Source of the DNA: Mallotus nudiflorus
Lineage: Eukaryota; Streptophyta; Magnoliopsida; Malpighiales; Euphorbiaceae
Direction of reading: 5' to 3'
DNA: 64,000 nt
NCBI GenBank assembly: GCA_947683625.1
Contig: CANTUR010000630.1
Location: 1,674,001 to 1,738,000, forward strand
In this document: positions 1 through 10,789 of the stretch, one piece after another
Layout: each line of letters starts with the position of its first letter
How positions within the stretch are numbered: position 1 is the stretch's first letter
Notes under the pieces: model-generated
The model's input: the letters and a program-made list of their open reading frames with translations, nothing else
What the model was told of the DNA's origin: nothing
Database searches by the model: none
Translations under genes and position numbers: made by a program

Positions 1-547
1 AAAATAATAACAATAATAATATATTAGAATCAAAATCCTACTTTTATACTTCTAAAATTTCTAAAGAACGACTCAATTTAGGATACGACTCGATAAAAAT
101 TCAAAACTTAGGGCAGACCCGATGTCGTGTTTTATGAGAATTCTACTGAAAATTCAGTAGAGTCTTCTCTATAAAACATACGTCTCTCTATTACAAGTAG
201 AGTCGATACTGCACGCAAACACATTTCAAATATTCACAAATCTTAACTTCTCGGGTTGGGCCCCTGAACTACATTTCCATGTCCAACCGAGAACCAATAT
301 AATCAATAAAATAAAATAATAATAAATACTAATAATTCACCAAAACTCATAAAAATCATAAAATACCACAATTCAGTTTATTTAGATAATAAAAGCATCA
401 AAAATATTTATTTCCAAAATAAATAATAAAATCCAAAATATAATTAAATAATATTAATAAAACCCATTCTTCAAATATTCGAAATTAAATAGCATAAATT
501 ACCAATAATTAGTAGAATTTATTAAAAATAAAACACATTTATGAGCC
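1..547 (+). mobile_element. TGTCACGACCC-family LTR-like repeat, copy A, left part
   Basis: Non-coding repeat. Positions about 60-300 align with 16620-16860 of copy B: both have a tATGAGAATTCTAC segment, an inverted repeat, a CTCTATAAAA box and a following stretch of the type AACCGAG. The true left end (TGTCACGACCC) lies before the window. The copy is interrupted at 547 by a Ty3/gypsy element and resumes at 5834. Long size, TG start and 5-bp target duplication in copy C suggest a large LTR, probably of a Ty3/gypsy element; no coding interior was found. Confidence 0.7.
143..176 (+). promoter_or_regulatory. Inverted repeat plus TATA box in copy A
   Basis: CTACTGAA-AA-TTCAGTAG is a perfect 8-bp inverted repeat at 143-160, followed by CTCTATAAAA at 167-176. 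Copy B has the same arrangement (CTACCAAA-AA-TTTGGCAG, then CTCTATAAAA at 16721-16730). The conserved order suggests the LTR promoter read on the plus strand. Function is inferred. Confidence 0.5.
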
Positions 548-864
548 TGATCCAAAACTTTTAGGTGATAGAGCTTTTAATTTCTAATAAGTTGGAAAGC
601 AACTTATTTCATTCAAAGAAGAGATAGACAACTTTTGGAGAAACAAATACATGTATATATATATATATATATATAGATAACTAAAAATAACATATTAAAT
701 ATAAACCAATGAATTTGATGGTTTACATTTACTACTAATAATAGTTATAGTTATTGCTAATTGATTTGTTTTAAAACAAATATATTTTAAACCATCAACT
801 TTTAATAAATTTGTTTACTAATAATATTATTATTACTAACTAATAAGAATGTCCTCCTAGATTA
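548..864 (-). repeat. 3' LTR of Ty3/gypsy element 1
   Basis: Starts TGATCCAAAACTT and ends TCCTCCTAGATTA on the plus strand; reads TAATCTAGGAGG... in element sense. It matches 5446-5833 along its length but lacks a segment near 640-680, where a short (TA)n run (about 653-674) replaces sequence present in the other LTR. Confidence 0.85.
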
Positions 865-877
865 TGGCTCTCCCATT
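865..877 (-). other. Polypurine tract of Ty3/gypsy element 1
   Basis: Immediately inside the 3' LTR. On the minus strand it reads AAATGGGAGAGCC, a purine-rich run where plus-strand DNA synthesis would be primed. Confidence 0.55.
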
Positions 878-1129
878 TAAGTGGTTTGAACTCCTAATCA
901 ACCTAGAATGTGACATGAGGAAATTCTTGAGGTGCTTTAGCTTGGACTGATGTAGAAGTTTCCCTTTCTTGCCAATGCAAAAATATTTCTGTTCTCCTTG
1001 TTTGGTTTTATGAACCTTTTGCTTCAATATACAGTCATCCTCTAAAGGATCTTCTTACTCCATCTTCAAGTCATCGACTGAGGGAAGATAGGCATCCTTA
1101 TCAGGATCATCATCCAATAGAGATGGTTT

Positions 1130-2420
1130 AAAGAGCTTTAAGTTCTCAACATTAATGACCAAGTACATATGCATGTATGGTGGTAGGTCAAGCTGGAAGG
1201 CATTATCACTAAATTTCTTGATGATTATGAACGATCCATATTTGATAGGCTTTAATTTCTTTCCTTCTCCTTGTAACCGCTCCCTACTGAGTTGTAGTCA
1301 TACTAGGTCACCTTTTTAAAAATTACATGGTATGTGATGTTTGTCATGGTGATTTTTATACCACTGTTGTGGACATTGTGGTTGTGCTTCCACTTTTGAG
1401 TGAATCTTTCTAACTAGTTTAAGAAATTTTGATGCTCGAACATATTCTTCTTCTTCCTTTCCACTTAACGGTTTGTCACCTATAGTGAATGCCATGTCAA
1501 AAGGGCTTTGAGGTAAGTAACCTAAACAAACCTTAAAATGAGATTTCAGTGTGGAACCATGAATTGCTTGGTTAAAAGTAAACTGTAAGTAGGGGAGACT
1601 TTCATCCTATATTTTTGGATGTTTAAAATTGTAGCCTCTTAATAAATGTACCATAGTCTGATTAACAAGCTCTGTTTGTCCATCTGTTTGTGGATGAAAA
1701 GCAGTATTATGCTTTAACCTGGTATCCATCATTCCCTATAAAGACCTCTAAAAATAGCCTAACAATCGACTATCTCTATCTAATATAATTATTGTTAGGA
1801 GGCCAAAATATTTCTAAACATTCTGGAAAAATATTTTAGTTGCCCTTTCTCCTGTGACAGTCTTCTTACATTGAATGAGTAACACCATGTTATTGAAATG
1901 ATCCATAACCACGAATAAGTAATCATTCTCAAACTTAGTTTTAGGCAATCCTCCAAGAAAGTCCATTGAAATGCTCTCCCAAGGTCAGCTAGGTACTGGA
2001 AGTGGAAGATATAGTCCTAGCTTCCTATTAGAAGGCTTTGAGGTGTTATATAGAACATAACCTCATATGTACTGAAAGACATCTAGGTGCATCTTTGGCC
2101 CGAAGACATATCAACGAAGATTCAGTAAAGTTTTCTCCACTCCAAAATGTCTTATAACTTTGGAAGTATGAGCTTCATGAATCCACTGCAATCTATTACC
2201 ATCATCTAGTATGCATAATTTTGCTCTCTTGTACATTAGTTTGTCCTTTAGTTGAAACTCACTGGTCTTCCCTTGTTACAACTTAGCATAAGCTAAACTA
2301 AAATTAATGTCCACGTCATACCCTTTCGCATACTCAGAAGGAACTATAAGATGGATCTGCATAGCCACCAATAATGCGGAACTCATTAGTGTAGGGGGCC
2401 AAGATAACATATCTGCTAAC
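1130..2420 (-). pseudogene. Ty3/gypsy integrase remnant, element 1
   Basis: Would insert the element's cDNA into the chromosome. Minus-strand translation, pieced over several frames, gives a catalytic-core stretch with DYLFVVMDHF near 1900-1940, then the QSPFDMAF segment near 1490-1520, then a C-terminal basic part with KKGDLVWLQL-like and GPFIIIKKFSDNAFQLDLP-like sequence (about 1190-1320). Several stops and frame changes; no continuous ORF over 60 codons survives. Order after RNase H fits Ty3/gypsy rather than copia. Confidence 0.75.
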
Positions 2421-2489
2421 TTATTAGTGATTCCCTTCTTGTACTTAATGACAATATTGAATTAGTGTAAATAAGACATCCATTTCATA

Positions 2490-2790
2490 TGTCGAGCTTA
2501 CTGTAACTTTGATTGTGTAGTTAGATACTAAAGAGGATTATAATAAGAGTGTACCATAACTTCCTTCCTTAACAAGTAACTCTCCAATGCTTTATTGCTT
2601 GATGTAAGACATACAACTCCTTGTCATAAGTTGGATAGTTCAGTACTGGTCCACTAAACATCTCAGAATAGTATGCAACTGGTTTGCCATATTGAAGTAA
2701 TACGGCTCCCAATACGTAGTTTGATGCATCTGCTTCTACTTCAAATGGTTTCTGCAGATTTGGCAATGCTAATACCGGGGCCTTAGTAAT
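2490..2790 (-). pseudogene. Ty3/gypsy RNase H remnant, element 1
   Basis: A 65-codon open stretch (2569-2766) reads PFEVEADASNYVLGAVLLQ..., followed by KPVAYYSE and YPTYDKELYVLHQAIKHWR. This is the well-conserved start of the Ty3/gypsy RNase H domain, including the DAS aspartate and the YDKEL glutamate. It normally degrades the RNA template during reverse transcription. The rest of the domain is out of frame or stopped. Confidence 0.85.
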
Positions 2791-2879
2791 CTTTCATTTT
2801 AATAACTAGAAGGATTCATCATATTTCTTTGACCATTTCATAAGAGAATGTAATGGTGCTGCAATTAGAGAAAAATGTT

Positions 2880-3640
2880 CAATAAATTTTCTCAAATATT
2901 AGCATGCACCTATAAAGCTTCAAACTTCAGTCACTGAACGAGGTATGGGCCATTGATTGATAACTTGTACTTTCTTTGGATCCACTTTGAGCTCTCCTGC
3001 ACTAATAATGAACCCTAGGTAAACAAGCTCTTGCTTTCTAAATTCACATTTCTTCACATTCAATCGTAGTTAACTAGCTTATAGAACCTCTATAACCTGA
3101 GCAATATGACAGAGATGGTCCTCCCATGTGATGTTGTAGATTAGTATGTCATCCAAATAGATAATGACAAAGTCATCAATGAAAGGGCAAAGTACTTTAT
3201 TCATCAGTCGCATAAAGGTAGCTAGAGTGTTACATAGTCTGAATGGCATAACCAACTACTCAAACAATCCTTGCTTCATTTTAAAAGCAGTTTTTCAGGT
3301 GTCTTCTTCATGGATGTGTACCTAATGATAACCTGATTTCAAATCAAGTTTGGTGAAGAAGTGAGCACCATGCAATTGATATAAGAGATAATTAATCCTT
3401 GATAGTGGATACAATTCTTGATAGTGATTTTGTTAAGTGCTCTATAGTCCACACACATGCGCTATCCTCCATCTTTCTTAGGCACAAGTAGAATTGATGA
3501 ACCATATGGTGAGCAACTAGGCTTGATAACTCCTTGTTCAAGAAGTATTTGTATTTTCTTCTTGATTTCTTCACTTTCCATCAGAGAGGTGCAATATAAA
3601 CCCATGTTTAGTAGAGATAAATCTCCTACCAACTGAATTT
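2880..3640 (-). pseudogene. Ty3/gypsy reverse transcriptase remnant, element 1
   Basis: Minus-strand frames give GVIKPSCSPYGSSILLVPKK near 3470-3540, then RMCVDYRALNKITIKN after a stop that replaces the usual W (FRW/WRM). The active-site motif YLDD is still visible (VIIYLDDILIYN, about 3135-3170) but in a different frame from the start of the domain. This is diagnostic of Ty3/gypsy reverse transcriptase, and it is non-functional. Confidence 0.85.
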
Positions 3641-3839
3641 TATGTTCTAGAGCTATTCGTAGTGGTAATCCCTGTACATCCTAAAAAAGATCCTTAAAAT
3701 CCTTCTATAATTTTTCGATATCGAAACATTGTAAAGGTTTTAGAGTCATAGTTGATAAAGTGACAACATCTACACATTGATCGTATAGTCAAATCATTAA
3801 TAAGATTAATAGTCCATAAGAGTTAACTAATCACTTGGT

Positions 3840-4300
3840 TTAGTTGACTTTTAGCAAATCTTTTGTAGTTTTAGGCTTATAAGCATTGATGTGGAATTCC
3901 TTTCCATCCTTCACCAAATGATACTTGCGAAGCCTCTTATAATGAATTGCATCATGATCCCATAGATATGGACTTCCCAATATGACTTGGCATATGTCTA
4001 ACGAAATGACCTCGCATGTCACTTCATCAATGTAATGATAGTGATTGTAAATTAAAAGTACATTGCTTTGTTATCTATATGTCAATGTCCTTTTAAGTCT
4101 AGACTAGTGGGTAAGGCTTAGGGTAAGGCATTATTTCTAAGCCTACCTTCTTCACTAAAGCCTCTGAAATCAAATTCTCCTGGCTTCCAGGATCGATAAT
4201 TGCTTGCATAACACTCTATTTTACTTGAATGTTCAAATGGAATAACTCTTCACGATTGTAAACATCCACAGTGTTTATTGGTGAAGTCATTAAGGTAAGT
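3840..4300 (-). pseudogene. Ty3/gypsy protease region remnant, element 1
   Basis: The 60-codon open stretch 3840-4022 reads ...VISLDICQVILGSPYLWDHD followed by a KYHLVKDGKEF segment. This is the C-terminal part of the retropepsin domain and the linker to RT in plant Ty3/gypsy elements. The catalytic DSG segment should lie near 4150-4210 (GSQENLISEALVKK is visible), but the frame is broken. Confidence 0.7.
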
Positions 4301-4409
4301 GTAGTATTAGGTTGCTTCAACTCTGAAAGGTCTTCTGCCTATTGCACTGTCATCGTGGCCTTCCTATCATTCCTTCCCTGATTGTTCCTTTGGTTTGTAG
4401 GTCTTAACT

Positions 4410-5345
4410 CATAATGAAGTATCCATCATTTATTTTTAACATGTCCGCTGGAATTACAGTGATCACAATAATTTTCTATGTTGGGACATTCTTGATCTGT
4501 TTGCCTTTATTCTTCCAATCAGATATACTTATAGTTGTATGTTTGTCTTCCTTCTTGTTAAGTCTTTTGTATTTGGCCTTGATGGCAATGGCTTTGATTG
4601 TAGCTTCTTTAATCGATTCCACAGTTAACAATTTCAATTCTTTCTGTATGTAGTCAGTAAGTCCTCCGATATATTTTATAAAGACATTGTAATCTTCAAT
4701 GTCTATATCCAATACCAATGCTTGGTTATGGAATTTGGAGGTATAGTCTTATACTGATTGACCAAACTTTTGATTAAAATGTTGCCATTTTTACCACCTT
4801 TCCTCTTCATAGCTAATAGGATAAAATTATTTTCTTAACAATTTCTTAAATTTACTCCAAGTTAACTTTGAAATGTTGTACCATTTTTTGCATGATTTCC
4901 ACCATATAATAGCATGGTTTGAGAGTTTCAGGCGTGTAAATTAGATATTTTCAGCATTAGAATACTTATGTATATTGAAATAAGTTTCTAATGTGTCTAT
5001 GCAATTATCTAATTTGTCGGCATCTATAACACCGCTGAAAGTAGGAATTTTTACCTTGACATTAATTTTTAAGGCACTTACATTTCTTTAATTTTATTTT
5101 TCCCTAGTGTTGTTTTCTTAGATTATGTCTTCCTCATCTTCATTGTCATCTATGACCTTTCTCTTTAAAGGGGGTGCATGCGAATGTTTCGAGATTTTTA
5201 AATTTTCCATTATTTTAGAAATAGATGTTGATAACAATTGCAATTGTTCTTCAAGCTTAGTGATATGATCATTGTTATTATTAGTCTCAGTTGTTTTTCC
5301 TAACATTTCTCCTTTCTTTGACCTTGGCTTCTGATGTACAAGCAA
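4410..5345 (-). pseudogene. Ty3/gypsy gag remnant, element 1
   Basis: Two open stretches survive. 5118-5345 is a polar N-terminal part with a short coiled coil (ITKLEEQLQLLSTSISKIM) and an acidic DDNEDEED end. 4476-4718 has YIGGLTDYIQKELKLL and ESIKEATIKAIAIKAKY, the C-terminal part of a retroelement capsid-like protein. Between them the frame is lost (about 4720-5117). Gag would form the particle that houses reverse transcription. Confidence 0.7.
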
Positions 5346-5431
5346 AGGACCTTTAAGCTCTTCTCCTTAAATTTTGTGTTGGCCGCGAGTTAGGACTATA
5401 AACCACCTTCTTCTCCCTTCTTGGATCTAGT

Positions 5432-5443
5432 GCTTTGATACCA
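5432..5443 (-). other. Primer binding site of Ty3/gypsy element 1
   Basis: The minus strand reads TGGTATCAAAGC, one base from TGGTATCAGAGC, the complement of the 3' end of plant initiator tRNA-Met. It lies 2 bases inside the LTR at 5446. This fixes the element's orientation as minus. Confidence 0.85.
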
Positions 5444-5445
5444 TT

Positions 5446-5833
5446 TGATCCAAAACTTCTAGATGTTAGAGCTTTTAATTTCTAATAAGTTGGAAAACAA
5501 CTTATTTTATTCAAATAAGAGAAAGACAACTTTTGGAGAAGATGTTATTAAGCTAAAACAAATACGTTTTATTGCTTATATTTTTTACATTAATGAATAC
5601 ATGCATATATATAAACGTTTTATTCCTAAAAATAGATAACTAAAAATAACATATTAAATATAAACTAATGAATTTGGTGGTTTACATTTACTAATAATAA
5701 TAGTTATAGATATTGTTAATTGATTTGTTTCAAAACAAATATATTTTAAACCATCAGCTCTTAACAAATTTGTTTCCTAATAATATTATTATTACTAACT
5801 AATAAGAAGATCCTCCTGGATCAGAGTCAGGAA
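5446..5833 (-). repeat. 5' LTR of Ty3/gypsy element 1
   Basis: TGATCCAAAACTT...CTGGATCA on the plus strand; in element sense TGATCCAGGAGG...TTTTGGATCA, so it begins TG and ends CA with a longer terminal inverted repeat TGATCC/GGATCA. Homologous to 548-864. Confidence 0.88.
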
Positions 5834-6422
5834 CAGTACTCATGAACAGTAAGAGAGCTCGAAATAGTGCCCAAATCGCAACTATCTCTAAAATCGAATT
5901 TAAATACATTTTTGGAAAGCTTATAACTTCAATTTCAATAATCTAAAGTCAATTTAACATGAATCAAACTAATTTAACACAAAATCAACAAATCAAAATT
6001 CTGAAACCTAGAGACAAATAATCAAAATTGGAGTTAAATTCAAAGTAGTTTGGGTGAATTACCTTGGGGAAAATGAAGCCCAAAGAAAAAGCTTTCAATC
6101 GACACCGATAGGAGCTCCTGACGTCACTAGAAGCGTTACTGGCATGCTCCAAAAGCTGTCGGTGCTGAGGAGAAACCAAGAGGGAGAGGACGACGTCAAT
6201 GCCAGCTGGAGCAAGAGGAAGATGTTGATGCCGGAGGGAGGAAGAGAAGGGAAGAGCAGGTGGTGGTAGTGTAACAAGGAGAGGCAGCGGTGACGGTAGC
6301 TCAGACTGTCTGGTTTAGTTATGCAAGGGGGGCTGGTTCATACAAAAGAAAAGAAAGAAAAAGAGGGAAAGAAGGGAAAGGGGAAAGAAAGAGAAAAAAG
6401 AGAGGGGAAGGAAAAAATTTTC

Positions 6423-6469
<47 letters not shown>

Positions 6470-6559
6470 TTATTTATTTATTTATTTCAAAAATAGAAAA
6501 GGACAAATAAAAATAATATCTTTAATTTAAATATTTTCTTTTCTAATTATACTCACCAC

Positions 6560-6632
<73 letters not shown>

Positions 6633-6864
6633 TACATTAACATAATTTAATAAATAATAATAATATTAAATAATATATAACAATAAATTTAAGTTTTAAA
6701 TTTCAAATTAATAATAATGCCACAATATAATAAAGTAAATAATAACACTTGAATTTAATTTCACAAAATAGCCATAATGTAATAAATTAATAAAATAATT
6801 ATTAACATTGTAAATCTCATAAATTAATTTCATAATTTTCAAAAATTCAAGTTATAACATTATA
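5834..6864 (+). mobile_element. TGTCACGACCC-family repeat, copy A, right part
   Basis: Continuation of copy A after the Ty3/gypsy insertion. It holds a GC-richer block at 6100-6400 (purine-rich AGAAAGAAAAAGAGGGAAAG run), then long (TA)n runs at 6427-6465 and 6559-6630, then AT-rich DNA as in copies B and C. The end ...ACATTATA at 6864 is placed by comparison with the end of copy C (GGGATATTATA). Its partner target duplication is outside the window. Confidence 0.55.
6427..6630. repeat. (TA)n microsatellites
   Basis: Two dinucleotide TA runs (about 6427-6465 and 6559-6630) separated by TTTA repeats and AT-rich DNA. They lie inside TGTCACGACCC copy A; copy B has a shorter (TA)n at the equivalent place (18056-18078). 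Confidence 0.95.
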
Positions 6865-7029
6865 CAGCCCTACCCCATGCATGAAAGTCAAACAAATTGA
6901 GTGGCTACATTTATGAATGTTGAAATAATTTTCAACTTGCAATTTCAGCATTAAATTTGGTGTTGATTTTTTTTTTAAACAAACTTTTCTGGGCTAGGGA
7001 CCCATAATATTAATAATGATTTTAACATA

Positions 7030-7430
7030 ATCCATTTCTAATTGAGTTGGACAGTTATTCTAGTATTAGCAAAAGAGAGTTATTCTATATCAGGTGCCTT
7101 TCTTATAATGCAATTCGTTGTTATTTCTGCTCTGGTTAATGGGAAATGATAACTATGTTTATATGCAGCTTTATTGCCTGTACTATTTCATTAGTTTTTT
7201 TTTTCTTACTGTGATACGAATGATTTTTCGTAATTTCTCACTACAAAGATAAAAGAATCAATTATCTACTTTATAGTACACTTGATTATCTTCAAACTAT
7301 GACTTGATACTTGGTATTAACCTTTCCCTATAGGTCCAGAATTCTTACTGTTACAATCGATGTGCAATTGGAGAGGTCTGCATTAAAGAGCTAGCTAGTT
7401 CTCTTATTTTTAATGCAAGTGTTATTGAGA
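7030..7430. repeat. Segmental duplication D, unit 1
   Basis: Contains the block TTATTCTAGTATTAGCAAAA, TATGTTTATATGCAGC, and GCATTAAAGAGCTAGCTAG. The same blocks recur in order at 7505-8205 and, for the first half, at 24712-24980. No coding potential is visible; it may be old intronic or intergenic DNA of a duplicated locus. Confidence 0.8.
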
Positions 7431-7727
7431 CCATTTCTCATTTCTGTATGCAATATTGACTGTTTACTTGTGCTGGAAGTCACCCCTCCTGATCCGTACT
7501 GTCTTATTGAGTTTGGGTTATTTTAGTATTAGCAAAAGAAAGTTATTCTATAGAAGGTGCCTTGATGTTTGTTGTAATTTCTTCCCTGGTTAATGAGGAA
7601 TGATATTTATGTTTATATGCAGCATCATTTTGGGTTAAGAATTGTTATTTATTTTTTTTTTTTGGCTTTACTTAGATTAATTGGGAGACAGTGTGGGAGT
7701 TAGATAATTGGGTCTCTTGATCTTTTT

Positions 7728-7847
7728 TTTTTTTAACAATGATTTTTTAGAGGTTGGAGGGGAGCAGAGATTTGAACCTTCAACCTTTACAAAGTGTCAA
7801 AACCCCATAACTGAATAATAGATCATCTGTTCTAGACAGACTTGACA
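7728..7847 (-). mobile_element. SINE insertion with 15-bp target duplication
   Basis: A 120-bp segment flanked by identical direct repeats TCTCTTGATCTTTTT at 7713-7727 and 7848-7862. It starts with a T run on the plus strand (an A tail on the minus strand). On the minus strand GGTTCAAATCT matches the tRNA-type RNA polymerase III B box, with a weak A-box-like CAGTTATGGGG upstream. A-tail, long target duplication and B box together indicate a tRNA-derived SINE inserted on the minus strand. Confidence 0.8.
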
Positions 7848-7937
7848 TCTCTTGATCTTTTTAGTACCATAATATCCTTTCTCTTTTATTTGTATAGTAA
7901 TCTGCTTATATTTGCAGGTTTTATAACTAAAATTGTC

Positions 7938-7939
7938 TA

Positions 7940-7979
<40 letters not shown>
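7938..7979. repeat. (TTA)n microsatellite
   Basis: About thirteen consecutive ATT triplets. Confidence 0.95.
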
Positions 7980-8208
7980 TTTGAAATGTCAGACTAATGA
8001 TTTTTCTAAATTTCTCAATTTCTCAATCGATCCTTTGTAAGGGAAAAGAATGGATGATCTACTTCATAGTGCACTTGATTATCTTCAAACTATAACTTGA
8101 CACTTGGTATTAACCTTTCCCTATGGGTCGAGAAATATCATTGATACAATTGATGTGCATTTGAAGACGGGCGAGCCCTGCATTAAAGAGCTAGCTAGTT
8201 CCCTTCCC

Positions 8209-8848
8209 TTGTTTTTTTTTTTTTTAAACAAACCAAAATAAACTTCATTGACTTTAGAAACAGTAATAGAAGAACAGCACAATTTAGAATCTAAGTTACA
8301 GACAACTTGATTCACACCTTAATACAAATAAGAAACTATTTTTAAAATAACATTAATTCCCATCACTTGAGTTGAGATGATATTAGCATAACAACCCTTA
8401 AAAAAATCCACTCAAAACAAAGGTACAGAAGATGCAGAAATGTAACACTCACTTCAATATGGATTGTGGATGAGTGTGAGGTTTGATTATGGTATGGCAA
8501 ACTAAGGCCTCCATATTCTCCAATAACGGTTGCTGAAGAAATTTTTTAACTTTCAAGTAGATCCAACCAAAAAATTTCCAAGCACAAAAGTGCCAGTCAG
8601 CTGTACAAAAACACCAAACAAACAAAGGGGGAGACAAACATAAATATAGATATATAAAACAAATCAATAGATCTAAAGTAAAAGCATAAAGAGCTAAAAA
8701 AAGAAAAAAAATTATGGACTATGAAGCAGGATGAGTGCTGATCCTAAAACTAGCTACATCCCCAACAATAATAGAAGTTTGTTATTGTTAAAGTTTGGGA
8801 AAAAATGATAGCGGGAGACATAGGGCCCACCGTCTCCTGAAATTGTTT
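8209..8848 (-). mobile_element. Probable LINE 3' end or retroposed transcript
   Basis: By comparison with unit 1 (7380-7440) this segment is an insertion. It starts with a T run on the plus strand (A tail on the minus strand) preceded in sense by CAATGAAGTTTATTTTGG, a layout common at plant LINE 3' ends. A 72-codon minus ORF (8449-8667) is present, but I do not recognise its product. No clean target duplication was found. A processed gene copy is the alternative. Confidence 0.5.
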
Positions 8849-9097
8849 CTAATGCATGTATTATTGAGACTACGTCTCTTTTGATTAACCAGTAGAAAAG
8901 GTATTAATAAATTATTATTTAATTTAAATTTAAATAAAAACAACTATATATATATGTATATATATATATAGGGGACATCTAAAATTAAAATATATATATA
9001 TATACAATATCAATCAGTAGTTGTTCATTTTATTGGATGATGATTATGATGTTTAACTTTTGCAATATTTACAAACCATTTTATTGCTTCTTTGCAG

Positions 9098-9470
9098 TCA
9101 AGTCTGAGAACTGAGACTAGTTTCTGAGGGTGATAATTATACAATGGCAAATGTTGAAATTGACCCTTAGACGAGGTTTCTCATCCCAAACGAGAGTAAT
9201 CACGAAAAGCCAGCAAGCTATCGAGGGTGAAAACCAGTCAAAACAACTTGAGGAAAATTATTTTTAAAGGCAATACTAGTGATGTTTTAATGCCAAAAGA
9301 GACACCATTTAAACTGCTAGTACTGCAGTGGGAAGGTCAACTATCCATGACAACATAACTTCGAGCAGAAGCAGAAGCAGAACAAATGATAGGAGATATT
9401 CAAAGGAGGTCTAAGGCTGCTGAAAGTCTATGCTCTTCTGGAGCCAAAAAAGTGATCTTTTTCTACTTAG
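9098..9470 (+). pseudogene. Unidentified exon-like fragment
   Basis: A pyrimidine-rich tract and TTTGCAG (a splice-acceptor form) precede about 370 bp that are less AT-rich than the surroundings. Frames give pieces such as RAEAEAEQMIGDIQRRSKAA and GFSSQTRVITKSQQAIEG, but stops interrupt each. I do not recognise the product. It could be a broken exon of a gene or an old retroelement; support is weak. Confidence 0.25.
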
Positions 9471-9886
9471 TTCTCAAAGAAACTTTATTACATTTTTGAG
9501 AATCAAATTCCTTAAGAACCACATGCCTATGGATGTTAGTTTGTTTGAATTACAAAAATTCAGGACATGTGATTCTTTTTTGTTTTAGTGTCGCTAGAGT
9601 GTTTGGGTAACCTGCATTCAAATTTAGCACAACAACATAAATTCACCATTTTAGCCCTTTTGGTATAAATTCTCAACAAAGGATGAGTTTGTCTAGATTG
9701 GTTAATACTTGATAGTGTTATCATATATTGTTGAACATCATAAATTCATTAAAATATTGTTGAACCCTGCTGTCAGTAATATGGAATCATATATCATGCT
9801 AGCATTTTAGGTTGTAAGCAAAACAGCATGTTAACAAACCATTTTTTCGTTGCCAATTGTTAAATATTACACGTAATAATTGATTC

Positions 9887-10150
9887 CTACATATTTCTAT
9901 TTAAAAAATGCATATTACAATAACAAAAATACAAAAGATCAACAAATGCTATTTTCAATTGCTTCCTTGCTCTACCCAATTCTACAATACATGTTTCATC
10001 TTTGTCATTGGTTATTTCTTGAAGTTGCCTCACTTCTTTCATTAAAGCATAAACTTCATTCCACATATCCCCCAACAAAGTGCCTTTAACCTTCTCTTCA
10101 AAGCAAAATTTTCCTGCGAAAGAACCTTCCTCTACACCTTCAATTTATTA
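9887..10150 (-). pseudogene. Short coiled-coil-like ORF fragment, unknown
   Basis: An open stretch of 63 codons from 10078 reads MLGDMWNEVYALMKEVRQLQ and then ELGRARKQLKIAFVDLL, with a heptad-like pattern of charged and aliphatic residues. In another frame just upstream (10080-10150) KVLSQENFALKRRLK looks like a continuation, so a frameshift near 10080 is likely. No family recognised. The plus-strand ORF over the same place looks like its shadow. Confidence 0.3.
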
Positions 10151-10789
10151 ATAACTTATTTAGCCTCTTTACAAATTCATCCATCATACAAACAAAATAA
10201 TTACACCCATTTTTTTCAAGTCCTCCCTTATTTTCCTAAAAATTCCCATAAGGGGATTTCTCAGGATCATCAAATGATTCTCGATGCCTGTTCTTCAGGC
10301 ATGAATATGGCTTGTAAATTTTTTTCGTACTCGTGCATAAAGTGGGCTTGGTTCTGAGTATTTGCTGATCTGATCGAATAGGGACTATCAGCTTGTTGAC
10401 CAACAAGTGGGCATAAAGACTGCAAAATCTTTACTCCGAACTACTGCATGACTTCACTCCAAATCAGACCATACATTGGAGAATAAAGTTCAGCTTTATA
10501 CCGGTGAGAATAAAGTCAGTAACTCAATCTTTTTCTTTTCCAAAATTTCTGCTGTCATTTGGAGTTTAAATTTGATGAAGTTTGGATGTTTAGTTTGCTA
10601 TTTAAATTGGTTGTTTTAAAAAGTACCACTTATTTTGGGAACTTTGTTTAGTATCGCAAACAGAAAAAAAATACATAATTTTCGGAATCTTCAATTACAA
10701 ATGTATGATGAGTAGTACTGTTTTAGAGCCATGGACATGCATCAATAGAATAGGTTTTGATGACCCAGTAATCTGTTAACCTTTCTTTT

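Larger units (their letters stand above)
548..5833 (-). mobile_element. Decayed Ty3/gypsy retrotransposon 1, nested in copy A
   Basis: Complete in structure, dead in coding. Two LTRs (548-864 and 5446-5833), a tRNA-Met type primer site, a purine tract and gag-PR-RT-RH-IN in order on the minus strand. The flanking 5-mers are GAGCC (543-547) and GAGTC (5834-5838), a target duplication differing by one C/T transition. Every domain is broken by stops or frameshifts. The gag-pol sequence resembles short chromovirus-type plant elements; lineage below Ty3/gypsy is inferred. Confidence 0.9.
7505..8205. repeat. Segmental duplication D, unit 2, with insertions
   Basis: Matches unit 1 in two pieces (7505-7655 to about 7045-7190; 7975-8205 to about 7210-7400). 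The pieces are separated by extra DNA at 7656-7974 that includes a SINE and a (TTA)n run. The continuation of unit 1 after 7400 (TAATGCAAGTGTTATTGAGA) reappears at about 8849-8875, so 8209-8848 is a further insertion. Confidence 0.75.

Noticed and set aside
6290..6530. Two plus-strand frames of 68-69 codons
   Set aside because: They consist of a purine-rich run (KEKKEKEGKK) and a (TA)n microsatellite read as YIYIYI; not a gene.
7240..7252. CACTACAAAGA, a possible left CACTA terminus for the right end at 13556
   Set aside because: The matching duplication unit at 24930 has CATTAAAAAGAG at the same place within continuous homologous sequence, so there is no insertion boundary here.
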